Source: VXNE01 sp963665455 (GTDB lineage Bacteria > Pseudomonadota > Gammaproteobacteria > Pseudomonadales > Azotimanducaceae). From it: 64,000 nucleotides of DNA. Location: positions 4,154,001-4,218,000 of the forward strand of contig OY762279.1 in assembly GCA_963665455.1 (NCBI GenBank), in the 5' to 3' direction. A model generated the notes under the pieces. That model saw only the letters and a list, made by a program, of their open reading frames with translations, did no database searches and was not told the DNA's origin. Both the position numbers and the translations under genes were made by a program. Shown piece by piece: positions 26,534 through 35,226 of the stretch (positions are counted from its first letter, which is position 1; each line of letters begins with the position of its first letter).

Positions 26534-27255
26534 GGGATGCGGACCTCGCGACGTGAAGAGCCGCGGATGGTAGCCCGGTCCGCGCCACCGGGGTAAGGGA
26601 CCGACGCTCTAAAGCAGGACGGTTCGAAGGTCACGGAGACACGGCGCTCGCGGGGCCTCCAGCCACCGCGCGGAAGGCGCTCGCGCCTACGCTTGGCGAT
26701 GCCGTGCAACCAGCGGTGCCGGGCGTCATCGCTCAGAATCAGCGCCGATCCCGGTGCCAGAGCCATGTGGACGGTCGCGGAGCGGTCCGCGCCCAGCGGA
26801 CGAAAGTCCATCTGCCACGTGTCGCCCAGGCTGATCGTCGCCACCGTGTCCCCGAAGCAATGCCGGTCAACGTGCATCGCGATTCCTTGGCCAGGCCGAT
26901 ACTCGTTCACGATAGCCTGGTCGGGAACACGGTCGAAGGAACCCGTCTCCGTGTAGAGCCACTGGGCGAGGTCGTCGAGCCAAGTCGGCAACGGGCCGAT
27001 GCGCATGTCCGCCGTGACCACTCTCGACCGATAGTCGTAACGCCAGCCATAGTGTTGGACCCGACGCTCCAGGGTGGACATCCAGTCCGACCGGTCAATC
27101 ATCTCCAGCGTTCGCTTCTGCTCGGCGAGGCCGAGGAAGTCGGGGACGTACGCAAGGCCCGGAATCCCGGACGCTTCGCCCCGCCGGGACTGCACGTCCT
27201 CGGCAAGGCCGAAGTCCAACATGGGTTGGTCGTCCATTGCCTGAAACCCGCGCAC
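26167..27255 (-). CDS. AlkB-family 2OG-Fe(II) oxygenase with a probable frameshifted end
   Basis: The first ~215 of 362 residues form an AlkB-like domain: AYVPDFLG start, iron ligands H and D in MHVDRHCFGD, distal His in RHRWLHGI, and the 2-oxoglutarate RxxxxxR in RRERRVSVTF. Such enzymes demethylate alkylated bases. After SVTFEP the frame continues for about 130 residues on the same strand as, but out of frame with, the downstream epimerase; that tail has no family likeness. A TAG in a neighbouring frame at 26609-26611, right where homologues end, suggests a one-base indel or sequencing error. The true coding end is probably near 26609. Confidence 0.8.
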   Translation of the reverse strand: MRGFQAMDDQPMLDFGLAEDVQSRRGEASGIPGLAYVPDFLGLAEQKRTLEMIDRSDWMSTLERRVQHYGWRYDYRSRVVTADMRIGPLPTWLDDLAQWLYTETGSFDRVPDQAIVNEYRPGQGIAMHVDRHCFGDTVATISLGDTWQMDFRPLGADRSATVHMALAPGSALILSDDARHRWLHGIAKRRRERLPRGGWRPRERRVSVTFEPSCFRASVPYPGGADRATIRGSSRREVRIPCQPFPPRTVPSPSPDAPASRARTWCVNSRSTAIASVPASGMRVRGGARTPWGTWSGCPTSRSSTAATYSSRAPTTRPSRNVSACSTRRPCSATRRTGSPNRLAAATWHGTSTTAASWARAT

Positions 27256-27291
27256 CAGGTGGTGAACTGCGCCAACTGTCCCGGGCGCACG

Positions 27292-28914
27292 TCAGATTTG
27301 TGGTGTCATCGTCGCATTGCATGTCGATGACGGGCCCAAGAACGGACCGGCGACTTCCTCGCGAGCATGCTCTGACGGGAGCCCGTGCGGCGGAAGTCCC
27401 GATCCCAGCCGGTCGCGTTTCCCCGGAAACACCCTCGGAAACGTTGCGGGAAACTGCGGCCGCAGCGCCGGCTCGATCACCTCCCCGTCGCGGCTGACGA
27501 ACACGAGCCGGTCGTCCTCCGGGACGATGCGGAAGGCGCCGTGATGCAGCAGACGGTGGTGGGCGCCGCACAGCAGCACGAGGTTGTCCAGCCGCGTCTC
27601 GCCGCCGTCGATCCAGTGCTCGACATGGTGCGCCTCGACGTACCGCTGGTGCGCGCAGCCCGGAAAGCGACAGCGGTTGTGGTCACGGAGCTTCAGGGCC
27701 CGCAAGAGCCGCGCCGGGACGATGCGCCGGCGGCGTTCGTAGTTGAGCAGGTTGCCCCGCGCATCCTGAATGAACTCCGTGACGTCCGCGTCGCAGGCAA
27801 TCTTGCGGGCGTCCTCCTCGTCGACGCCCCAGTCGGGGTCGACGTGGTACCGGGCGCCGCCGCCCGCGGACTGCGCAGCGAGTTCGTTGCGGCCGATGGT
27901 GAGCACCACCTCGTAGCGCCGGCCGCGCCTGCCGGAGCCGTTCGCCAGATAGTGCTCGGCCACCTCGACGAGCGCGTCGGCATACCGTTGCTCCGTGCTG
28001 GAGAGCTCGAACTCCAGCCCGGCCGGCAGGCTCGCCGCGCTTGCGGGTTCGTCCGCGACCGGGCGTTCCGTTTCAGCGGAAACGTCGCGGGCACGGCAGG
28101 CTTCCTCTTCCGGTGCTGCTTCCGGCGCTACGGTCTCCGGCGCTGTGGTGCCGGTGCCGCCCTCCCCCTCCAACAGAGCCTCGTAGTACGCCTCCCGCTC
28201 GTCCTTCCGCGCATCGACCACCTTCTCCAGCGCCCGGATCACCAGCGCGCCGCGCTCCGCCGGCACCGCCGCGGTGATCACCACCATGCCGTCCTCGTAG
28301 TGCCAGGTCAGGCCCCGCCGCTCCTCGCTGCATACCCGTTCGCGGTCCTCCCCGCCGATCCGCTCGTGCGTCCGGACCAGGCTCTCCAGCTGCGCCGCGC
28401 TGCTGCTGCCGGCGATCTCCAGGAGCACCGCCTCGCTGTCGCGCGTGGCCACCCGCGTGATGGCGCGCACCTTGGAGTAGCTCAGCACGCCGTCGCGGAA
28501 CGCCGCGTCGATCTGCGGCAGGCGCGCCAGCGCGCGGCCGATAGAGCCCTCAGCCGGGGAGCGCGAGGGGCTTGCCCCTCGCAAGAAGCGGATGCGCTCG
28601 CGGGCGGCGCAGGGCCCGAGCCCGCAGCGGTGGTCGAGCCAGTTGCCGAGGCTCGCATGGCCGCCCCCGGCCCAGCCGCGGGTGCGGTCCATGGCGGCGA
28701 TGAGCTTGATGAAGCGCCAGTCGGCGTGGTTGATGTGGGCGGCCATGCGCCTGACGGCGCGGCGCAGCTCGGCGGGATCGTCGGGGATGAAGTCGAGATC
28801 GTCGCGGAGCAGTTCGCGCACCTGCCACGGGAGAGTCGCGTGCCGGGCGGCGTCAAAGGCAACGGAACCGGCGCTTGGGATGGTCTCTTCGGGGGATTGG
28901 TACATCGCTTCCAT
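27292..28914 (-). CDS. DUF222 and HNH endonuclease domain protein
   Basis: 540-aa protein of the DUF222-HNH family. DUF222 covers roughly residues 30-300, with LRRAVRRMAAHINHADWRFI. The HNH nuclease is at about 410-470: RDHNRCRFPGCAHQRYVEAHHVEHW and LLCGAHHRLLHHG, with zinc-type Cys pairs and the catalytic His. Such genes are frequently multicopy and mobile in high-GC genomes; their role is not settled. The middle region (about 260-300) is a low-complexity acidic linker. A start at MYQ, three codons downstream, is also possible. Confidence 0.88.
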   Translation of the reverse strand: MEAMYQSPEETIPSAGSVAFDAARHATLPWQVRELLRDDLDFIPDDPAELRRAVRRMAAHINHADWRFIKLIAAMDRTRGWAGGGHASLGNWLDHRCGLGPCAARERIRFLRGASPSRSPAEGSIGRALARLPQIDAAFRDGVLSYSKVRAITRVATRDSEAVLLEIAGSSSAAQLESLVRTHERIGGEDRERVCSEERRGLTWHYEDGMVVITAAVPAERGALVIRALEKVVDARKDEREAYYEALLEGEGGTGTTAPETVAPEAAPEEEACRARDVSAETERPVADEPASAASLPAGLEFELSSTEQRYADALVEVAEHYLANGSGRRGRRYEVVLTIGRNELAAQSAGGGARYHVDPDWGVDEEDARKIACDADVTEFIQDARGNLLNYERRRRIVPARLLRALKLRDHNRCRFPGCAHQRYVEAHHVEHWIDGGETRLDNLVLLCGAHHRLLHHGAFRIVPEDDRLVFVSRDGEVIEPALRPQFPATFPRVFPGKRDRLGSGLPPHGLPSEHAREEVAGPFLGPSSTCNATMTPQI

Positions 28915-29215
28915 GCACTTGGAGGAGGATCTTGGTAACTGTCCATATTACCAGTATTGGCATGGTTTGTCGTTGATTTTGTTGAGAACATCCCGCTTCG
29001 CGCCCCGGGCCGGACTCGGCTGGGTGGACCGTCCAGGCTGCGAGGCCGGCAACAGCCACCGCCTCGCGACGGAAACGCAGTCCGGACACTCTGGGCAACG
29101 GCTACGCCCCCCACACCCCCAACAAATCTGACGTGCGCCCAACCATCGCCCCGGTTGACCCACACCCTACCCCTCGCATTCAATTCCGCCCTTGTGCCCG
29201 ACGAACTGAGCTGAC
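28915..29215. other. 301-bp intergenic region, AT-richer, likely divergent promoters
   Basis: No gene is recognisable. The part from 28930 to 28990 is notably AT-rich for this genome (CCATATTACCAGTATTGG and TTGATTTTGTTGAG), which fits promoters for the leftward HNH gene and/or the rightward DUF35 operon. No exact -10/-35 pair can be assigned by eye. Confidence 0.4.
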
Positions 29216-29632
29216 ATGAAGCAAGGCGTGGTCCCGGACGACCTCACCCGGCCCTTCTGGGAGGCCGCCAACGAGCACCGTCTCGTCATCCAACACTGCG
29301 CGGCCTGTGACCGCCTGCAGCACCCGCCCGGTCGCCGCTGCCACCAGTGCGGCGCGGACGAGCAGCTCGGGTGGCGCGAGATGAGCGGCCGCGCCACCAT
29401 CTACAACTACTGCGTCGTCCACGACACGCCCGTACGGGTGCTCCAGGAGGAGCAACCCTTCAACGTGGCTGTGGTCATGCTCGACGAGGACCAGGGCATC
29501 CAAATGTACTCCCACCTGCCCGGCACGCCCGCGGACGAGGTGCCCGTCGGGGCCCCGGTCGAGGTCGTCTTCGAGGCCACCGCCAACGGCCAGCTCGTGC
29601 CCGAGTGGCGGGTCGTGGAGGCCGCGCCATGA
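29216..29632 (+). CDS. Zn-ribbon OB-fold (DUF35) acyl-CoA-binding protein
   Basis: 138-aa DUF35 protein. The rubredoxin-like zinc ribbon uses C28, C31, C42 and C45; the OB-fold follows from about residue 55 (GRATIYNYCVVHDTP). DUF35 proteins bind CoA and form complexes with thiolase-like partners, often in steroid or polyketide degradation. The next gene is such a partner and overlaps this stop by 4 bp (ATGA), so the two should work as a complex. Confidence 0.9.
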   Translation: MKQGVVPDDLTRPFWEAANEHRLVIQHCAACDRLQHPPGRRCHQCGADEQLGWREMSGRATIYNYCVVHDTPVRVLQEEQPFNVAVVMLDEDQGIQMYSHLPGTPADEVPVGAPVEVVFEATANGQLVPEWRVVEAAP

Positions 29633-30951
29633 ACGCGCCGGACAATCCGGAAATCCTGTTCCGCACCGAGGAGGGTCTCGGCCTTTGGGAACATCGCGGC
29701 AAGGTCGCCGCCGTCGGCATCGGGCACTCTCCCACGGCGCGGCGTTGGGACGGCACCCCGGAGAACAGCGTCGGCGGTCTGAGCCTGACCGCTCTGCGGC
29801 GCGCCATCGAGGACGCCGGCGTGGATCCGGCCGACATCGACGGCCTCGTCATGGACCCCGTGACCACCACCGGCGCCTGGTGGCCCGCCGGGCGCGACGT
29901 GCCCCAAGACGTCGTCCAGGCATTCAACGCCACGGACGATCCCCTCGATGGCATCGCCCAACTCAGCGCGGAGTGGATCTTGGGCAACATGCCGGAACTC
30001 ACCGGCATCGGCTTCACCATGTACGGCAACGGCTGCATGGCCCGCGCCCTCTGCATCGCGGCACAGGCGATCGGCGACGGACTCGCGCACACCTGTCTCG
30101 TGCTCAAGGGCTGGCACAACTTCGAGGGCCGCTACTACCAGGGCGGTTCCAATTCGGGCGCCGCGCTCCCCGGCAGGAACGCCCTGCATTCGCTCTGGGG
30201 CGCCCCGGTCTGCTACGGCACGGCGCTACAGTTCGCCGAGTATTGCCGCAAGTACGGCAAGAGCCACGACATGATGGCGCCCTTCATCGAGAACTCGCGC
30301 CGGAACGGCCTGCTCTTCCCGGAAGGCTATTGGGCAACGCACCGCCCGGAAGAGATCACGCCCGAGGACTACAACGCCGCGCGGTGGATCGCGAAGCCCG
30401 CGAACCTGTTCGACAACGACCTGCCGATCATGATGTCCGCCGCCTACCTCTTCACGACCGCCGAGCGCGCCCGCGACCTACGCCAGAAGCCGGTCTACGT
30501 GCTGAACCACGCGTCGAGCCGCACGCGCCAGAGGAGCCTGACGCCGACGCTCGACGAGGTGGAGGAAGATACCGCCCGCAGCGCCCGCAAGATCTACGAA
30601 GGTGCCGGGATCACCGCGGACGATCTCTCCTTCGAGAACATGTACGACGGCTTCGCGCTCTTCCACCAGTTCCACATCGAGGGGCTCGGCTATCGCGGCA
30701 TCGGCTTCGGGGAGGCCCTCGACTTCTACCAGACGGACATCAGCATCCACGGACCGAACCCGGTACTGCCGAGCGGCGGCAACATCGGTTGTGGCCGCAG
30801 CCGCATCTGGATGCACACGGACTGCATGCAGCAGATTCAACAACGCGCGGGGGAGCGCCAAGTGACCGGGGTGAAGCCTGAGGTCGCGGTTTCCGGCGGG
30901 CCGATGCCCCTCGGCGGCAACTTCCTGGTGTGGAGCGCCACGCCCGATTGA
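29629..30951 (+). CDS. Thiolase-fold protein (lipid-transfer/SCP-X-like)
   Basis: 440-aa thiolase-fold protein of the group partnered with DUF35. LTALRRAIEDAGVDPADIDGLV is the typical start, the candidate nucleophile Cys is in MYGNGCMARALCIA, and the C-terminal LPSGGNIGCGRSRIW region carries the second Cys. It likely acts as a thiolase or retro-aldolase on an acyl-CoA side chain. The ATG at 29629 sits in a 4-bp overlap with the DUF35 stop. Confidence 0.85.
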   Translation: MNAPDNPEILFRTEEGLGLWEHRGKVAAVGIGHSPTARRWDGTPENSVGGLSLTALRRAIEDAGVDPADIDGLVMDPVTTTGAWWPAGRDVPQDVVQAFNATDDPLDGIAQLSAEWILGNMPELTGIGFTMYGNGCMARALCIAAQAIGDGLAHTCLVLKGWHNFEGRYYQGGSNSGAALPGRNALHSLWGAPVCYGTALQFAEYCRKYGKSHDMMAPFIENSRRNGLLFPEGYWATHRPEEITPEDYNAARWIAKPANLFDNDLPIMMSAAYLFTTAERARDLRQKPVYVLNHASSRTRQRSLTPTLDEVEEDTARSARKIYEGAGITADDLSFENMYDGFALFHQFHIEGLGYRGIGFGEALDFYQTDISIHGPNPVLPSGGNIGCGRSRIWMHTDCMQQIQQRAGERQVTGVKPEVAVSGGPMPLGGNFLVWSATPD

Positions 30952-30982
30952 GCGCGCCGTCCCGCGTCCCGGAGGAAAGACG

Positions 30983-31681
30983 ATGATCGAAGGCATCAAG
31001 GTTCTGACGTTCGACGTCGGTGGCAGCGTCTTCGACTGGCAGACGGCCACCCGCACCGCCGTGCGCGCCTTGGCGGTCGAGCGCGGCGTGGAAGTGGACG
31101 ACCGGGCGTTCTGCTTCACCTGGCGACGGCGGATGTTCGAACAGCTCGCGGAGGTCCGCCACGGGCAGCGGTCCTGGCAGAACGCGGATGCCATCCACCG
31201 GGCCGTGCTCGACGAACTCGCGGCCGAGTACCCCGCGCTGGAACTGACCCCAGAGGACCGCGACGGCCTCAACCGCGCCTGGCACCGGATGGATGTCTGG
31301 GAGGACGCGCCGGAATCCCTCGCGGCGCTACGGGAACACTACGTGGTCGCCATCCTGACCGTGCTTTCCCTCTCCATCGTCGTCGACAGTTCGAAGCATG
31401 CCGGCATCGACTGGGACGCGTATCTGTCCTGCGAGTTCCTCGGGGTCTACAAGCCGGAGGCCGAAGCGTACCGAACCGGCGCACGACTCCTCGGCGCGGC
31501 GCCGGAAGAGACCATGATGGTCGCCGTGCACCCCCCGGACCTCGCCGCGGCGCAACGGGCCGGGCTCAAGGCGGCGTACGTGAAGCCGAAGCTCGAAGAG
31601 ATGGGGAGCCGGGGGGAAACCGACGGCTTCGAGGTGATCGCGGAGGACTACCGGGACCTCGCGCGGCAGTTGTGCGGCTAA
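30983..31681 (+). CDS. HAD-family hydrolase, haloacid-dehalogenase type II
   Basis: 232-aa HAD protein. The nucleophile Asp is in LTFDVGGSVFDW, close to FDAYGTLFD of L-2-haloacid dehalogenases; motif II Ser/Thr lies in AILTVLSLS; the Lys in CEFLGVYKPEAEAY; and the final acidic loop reads VAVHPPDLAAA, where the usual D-x-x-x-D is partly altered. It may release halide or phosphate from a small acid. It is the third gene of the DUF35-thiolase operon direction, 31 bp downstream. Confidence 0.82.
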   Translation: MIEGIKVLTFDVGGSVFDWQTATRTAVRALAVERGVEVDDRAFCFTWRRRMFEQLAEVRHGQRSWQNADAIHRAVLDELAAEYPALELTPEDRDGLNRAWHRMDVWEDAPESLAALREHYVVAILTVLSLSIVVDSSKHAGIDWDAYLSCEFLGVYKPEAEAYRTGARLLGAAPEETMMVAVHPPDLAAAQRAGLKAAYVKPKLEEMGSRGETDGFEVIAEDYRDLARQLCG

Positions 31682-31737
31682 GCGCCGGCACGCAACCTAC
31701 CTACCGGCAACACCGAATCAACACAAGGAGAAAGACG

Positions 31738-32109
31738 ATGCTGGGATACACGACCATCGGCGTGAACGACATGGAGCGCGCGCAGGGCTTCTACGACGAC
31801 CTGCTCGGCGAACTCGGTGCGTCCCGCCTCTTCGGCATGGACCGGATCCAGTTCTACGGCACGGGCGCGGGCGGCGCGATGCTGGCGATCTGCATCCCCT
31901 ACAACGAGGAGACGCAGCACCCGGGCAACGGCAACATGGTGGCGTTGCCCGGCGGCAGCCGCGAAGGCGTCGACAAGCTCTACGAGAAGGCGCTCGCGCT
32001 CGGCGCCACCGACGAAGGCGCGCCGGGGGACCGGTTGCCGACGTTCTATGGGGCGTACGTGCGCGACCTCGACGGCAACAAGCTGTGCTTCTTTGAGATG
32101 AAGACGTAG
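31738..32109 (+). CDS. VOC/glyoxalase-fold protein
   Basis: 123-aa VOC protein: MLGYTTIGVNDMERAQGFYDDLLGELG, the standard first beta-alpha-beta unit, and YVRDLDGNKLCFFEM at the C-terminus where the metal-binding Glu lies. The first His ligand is not obvious, so catalysis or only ligand binding is possible. The ATG has AGGAG 8 nt upstream. It ends the + strand run before a shared hairpin. Confidence 0.85.
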   Translation: MLGYTTIGVNDMERAQGFYDDLLGELGASRLFGMDRIQFYGTGAGGAMLAICIPYNEETQHPGNGNMVALPGGSREGVDKLYEKALALGATDEGAPGDRLPTFYGAYVRDLDGNKLCFFEMKT

Positions 32110-32133
32110 CGCGACCTGACGGTCGGCGATCAA

Positions 32134-32164
32134 GGGTTCCCGGCACAGCGTCTGCCGGGAACCC
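32134..32164. terminator. Perfect 12-bp hairpin between convergent genes
   Basis: GGGTTCCCGGCA (32134-32145) pairs fully with TGCCGGGAACCC (32153-32164) across a 7-nt loop. It is 24 bp after the VOC stop and 6 bp before the stop of the convergent monooxygenase, so it can serve as a bidirectional terminator. There is CCCTT but no real T-run. Confidence 0.7.
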
Positions 32165-32170
32165 CCTTCA

Positions 32171-33994
32171 TCAACGCAGTTCGAACCCCTCAAGCTCCCC
32201 CTGCTCACGCCATTCCGCAAGCAGGGCGTTGAACGCATTGATCCCCGGCGCGTAGGCCTGGTTGATGATGCCCTTGCTCGGGTCGTCGAGGTGGCCCTCG
32301 TTGTTGTAGTACCCGGGCGTACACGCTTCGTAGAACTCGCGGTTGGCGAACGCCAGCCGCTGGATCTCGGCGACCCACTCGGCCTCGGCCTCCGGGGTCA
32401 CCTCCGCGACCCGGCCGCCACGCTTGGCGACCTCGTCAATGATGTAGGCCACATGGCGCGCCTGGTCGTCGAACATCGCCGTCATGTTGACGGACAGCCC
32501 GTTCTGGTTCACGCCGATAAAGAACCAGTTCGGGAAGCCGTGGCTCGACATGCCGTGCATCGTCCGGAGCCCTTGCCGCCAGTGGTCGAAGAGGGACTCT
32601 TCGTCGCGCCCGATGACGTCGAAGCTGACCCGCCGGTGCGGCGCGGACGTCATCTCGAACCCCGTGGCGTAGATGATGCAGTCGACCTCGTACTCCGTCC
32701 CGTTGGCGACGATCCCCTTCTCCGTGATGCGGTCCACGCCCTTGCGCTCGCCCACGTCGATCAGGTGTACGTTCGGCCGGTTGAACGTCTCGAGATACTC
32801 GTCGTTGAAGGTCGGCCGCTTGCAGAACTGGCGGTACCAAGGCTTCAGCGCCTCCGCCGTCTCCGCATCCGCAACCGTCTCGTCCACCCGCGCGCGGATC
32901 TCGTTCATCTTGCGGAAGTCCTCGATCTCCGCCGCGAACGCCAGTTCCTCCGGATCGCCCTCCACCACCTCCTCGGGCGGCAGCACCGACTGCAGGCGCC
33001 GGAAGATGTCCGTCCAGGCGTCCGACACCAAGTCTTCCTCGAAGGGGCGCCCGACCACGATGTCCGCGAAGTTCTCGCGCCGCTCCCGCTGCCAGCCGGG
33101 CTGCAATGCGCGGTACCACTCCTCGTCCGTCGGCCGGTTGCCCCGTAGGTCCACCGACGACGGGGTGCGCTGGAACACGTAGAGTTCCTTGGCGTGCTCC
33201 CCGAGGAACGGGACCGCCTGGATGGCCGTGCAGCCCGTGCCGATCACCCCCACCCGCTTGTCGGCGAGCTTCGTCAGGCCGCCGGAGTGGTCGCCGCCGG
33301 TGTAGTCGTAGTCCCAGCGGCTGGTGTGGAAGGAGTGGCCCTGGTAGTCGTGGATGCCCTCGATGCCGGGAAGCTTGGGCACGTGGGCCGTGCCCGCGGC
33401 CTGGATGACGAAGCGGGCGCGAATATCGTCGCCCAAGTGCGTGGACACCGCCCACCGGCCCTCCTCCTCGTCCCAACGCAGCTCCGTCACCCGCGTCTGA
33501 AAGAGCGATAGGCCGTACAGATCGTAGTACTCGCCGATACGCCGGCAGTGCTCGAAAATCTCGGGCGCGTAGGAGTACTTCTCCTTCGGCATGTAGTCGA
33601 GTTCCTCAAGGAGCGGCAGGTAGCAGTAGGACTCGATGTCGCACTGCGAGCCGGGATAGCGGTTCCAATACCACGTGCCACCGAAGTCCGCGCCGGACTC
33701 GATCAGCATGACGTCCTCCACGCCCCGCTCCTTGAGCCGCGCCGCGGCCATCATGCCGCTGAAGCCGCCACCGATGATGGCGACCTCCACCTCGCGCTCG
33801 ATCGGGTCGCGCTCCTCGGGTGCATCGACGAAGGGGTCTTGGTCGGCGTAGTGCGCGTAGTCGTCCTTGGTGCGCAGGAACTGCTCGTCCCCGTCGTCGC
33901 GCATCCGCTTGTCCCGCTCGGCGCGGTACTTGTCGCGCAACGCGTCCGGGTCGAACCCGAGGTTCGAGTATTCCTTCTTGAGTGGAGCGTTCAT
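32171..33994 (-). CDS. Flavin monooxygenase, Baeyer-Villiger type
   Basis: 607-aa FAD/NADPH monooxygenase. FAD loop IIGGGFSGMMAAARL near residue 73, NADPH loop VIGTGCTAIQAVPFL, and the BVMO fingerprint HSFHTSRWDY (His and Trp of FxGxxxHxxxW). GGTWYWNRYPGSQCDIES is typical of cyclohexanone- or phenylacetone-type enzymes. It would insert oxygen next to a carbonyl in ring or steroid-like ketones. The ~70-residue N-terminal extension with charged helices is like that of several steroid BVMOs. Confidence 0.9.
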   Translation of the reverse strand: MNAPLKKEYSNLGFDPDALRDKYRAERDKRMRDDGDEQFLRTKDDYAHYADQDPFVDAPEERDPIEREVEVAIIGGGFSGMMAAARLKERGVEDVMLIESGADFGGTWYWNRYPGSQCDIESYCYLPLLEELDYMPKEKYSYAPEIFEHCRRIGEYYDLYGLSLFQTRVTELRWDEEEGRWAVSTHLGDDIRARFVIQAAGTAHVPKLPGIEGIHDYQGHSFHTSRWDYDYTGGDHSGGLTKLADKRVGVIGTGCTAIQAVPFLGEHAKELYVFQRTPSSVDLRGNRPTDEEWYRALQPGWQRERRENFADIVVGRPFEEDLVSDAWTDIFRRLQSVLPPEEVVEGDPEELAFAAEIEDFRKMNEIRARVDETVADAETAEALKPWYRQFCKRPTFNDEYLETFNRPNVHLIDVGERKGVDRITEKGIVANGTEYEVDCIIYATGFEMTSAPHRRVSFDVIGRDEESLFDHWRQGLRTMHGMSSHGFPNWFFIGVNQNGLSVNMTAMFDDQARHVAYIIDEVAKRGGRVAEVTPEAEAEWVAEIQRLAFANREFYEACTPGYYNNEGHLDDPSKGIINQAYAPGINAFNALLAEWREQGELEGFELR

Positions 33995-34069
33995 CAGCCT
34001 CTGTCCCCCGTCGGATGCCTATGCGATACGTGGTTCCCGCGCCGCGTCGTGCGTAGCGACTGCCGGCCT

Positions 34070-35146
34070 TCAGCCGGCCGCCACCGCCTGCTCCTCCCGG
34101 AGCGCCGGCAGCACCGTCTGCGCGAACAGGCGCAGGTTGCGCTCCGCCTCGTCGTAGGGCATGCCCGCGTAGCTGAACACGGACGTGAACGTCTCCGAGC
34201 GCATGCGTTCCGTCGTCTGCCGGATGCGGTCGATGCACATCTGGGGGGTACCCCAGACCTGTAGGTCGAGGTAGGCCTCGGTGGTCGCCGCCGCACTGGA
34301 CTGCTGTACGGCGGACATCGCCGCGTAGAACTCGTAGCCCTTCGTATTGGCGAAGTGCGCGCCGCCGATCTCGTAGTGCTTGGCGGCGGTTTCCCAATAC
34401 CCGCCAATCCAGCGCACGGCCATTTCCCGCGCGCGCTGCTCGTCCTCGTCGCAGAACACCCAACCCGCGATGATCGGTGCCGGGGCCGGCGCGCCGTTCA
34501 CTTCCTGGAAGACGTTGCGGTAGGTCGTGAGTTCGTGGTCGATCATGTCCCAGGGCTTCTGCGGGATGACAAGAATGCCGATGCCGAGCCGCGCCATGAT
34601 CTCCACGGACTCCGGCGAGACCGCCGCCGCATAGGTGCGCCCCTTGAACGTGCGGGACGGCCGCGGACGCACGTCCCGCGCCGCCTGCTGGTAGAACTTA
34701 CCGTCGTACTCGCACCAGCCCTGCTCGAGGCCCGTCAGGACGATTTCCGCCGCTTCGACGAAACGTTCGCGGGATTCGCCCATGTCGATGCCGAAGCCCT
34801 CGAACTCGATGCGGCCCGCGCCGCGGCCGAGCCCGAGGATCAGGCGTCCGTTCGAGATGTGATCGAGCATCGACACCTGTTCGGCGACGCGGATCGGGTC
34901 GTGCCACGGCAGCACGACGACCATCGACCCGAGCTGGATGCGCTCCGTACGGCCCGCCATGTAGGTGAGAAACTGCAGCACGTCCGGACACATCGTGTAG
35001 TCCGTGAAGTGGTGCTCGACGCCCCAAATCGAGTCGAAGCCGAGCGGCTCCGCGAGGGCGGCAAGCTTGAGCTCGTTCGCGTAGACCTCGCCGTCCGTGA
35101 TGTGGTTCTCGGGATTCTGAAAAATCGCCGCCATGCCGAGATGCAT
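34070..35146 (-). CDS. Luciferase-like (LLM class) monooxygenase
   Basis: 358-aa LLM protein of the alkanal/limonene monooxygenase-like branch: ALAEPLGFDSIWGVEHHFTDYTMCPDV, then LPWHDPIRVAEQVSMLDHISNGRLILGLGRG. These are the FMN-type LLM marks rather than F420-type. It lies 75 bp upstream of the BVMO on the same strand, so the two oxygenases may be co-transcribed. A GGAGGAGGAAAG ribosome site precedes the ATG. Confidence 0.88.
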   Translation of the reverse strand: MHLGMAAIFQNPENHITDGEVYANELKLAALAEPLGFDSIWGVEHHFTDYTMCPDVLQFLTYMAGRTERIQLGSMVVVLPWHDPIRVAEQVSMLDHISNGRLILGLGRGAGRIEFEGFGIDMGESRERFVEAAEIVLTGLEQGWCEYDGKFYQQAARDVRPRPSRTFKGRTYAAAVSPESVEIMARLGIGILVIPQKPWDMIDHELTTYRNVFQEVNGAPAPAPIIAGWVFCDEDEQRAREMAVRWIGGYWETAAKHYEIGGAHFANTKGYEFYAAMSAVQQSSAAATTEAYLDLQVWGTPQMCIDRIRQTTERMRSETFTSVFSYAGMPYDEAERNLRLFAQTVLPALREEQAVAAG

Positions 35147-35226
35147 CGCTTTCCTCCTCCTGACTGTTGCGCCGGAAACCTAGCGCGTAACATGACGCGA
35201 GTAAAGAACACCGGAGACGCGAACCC

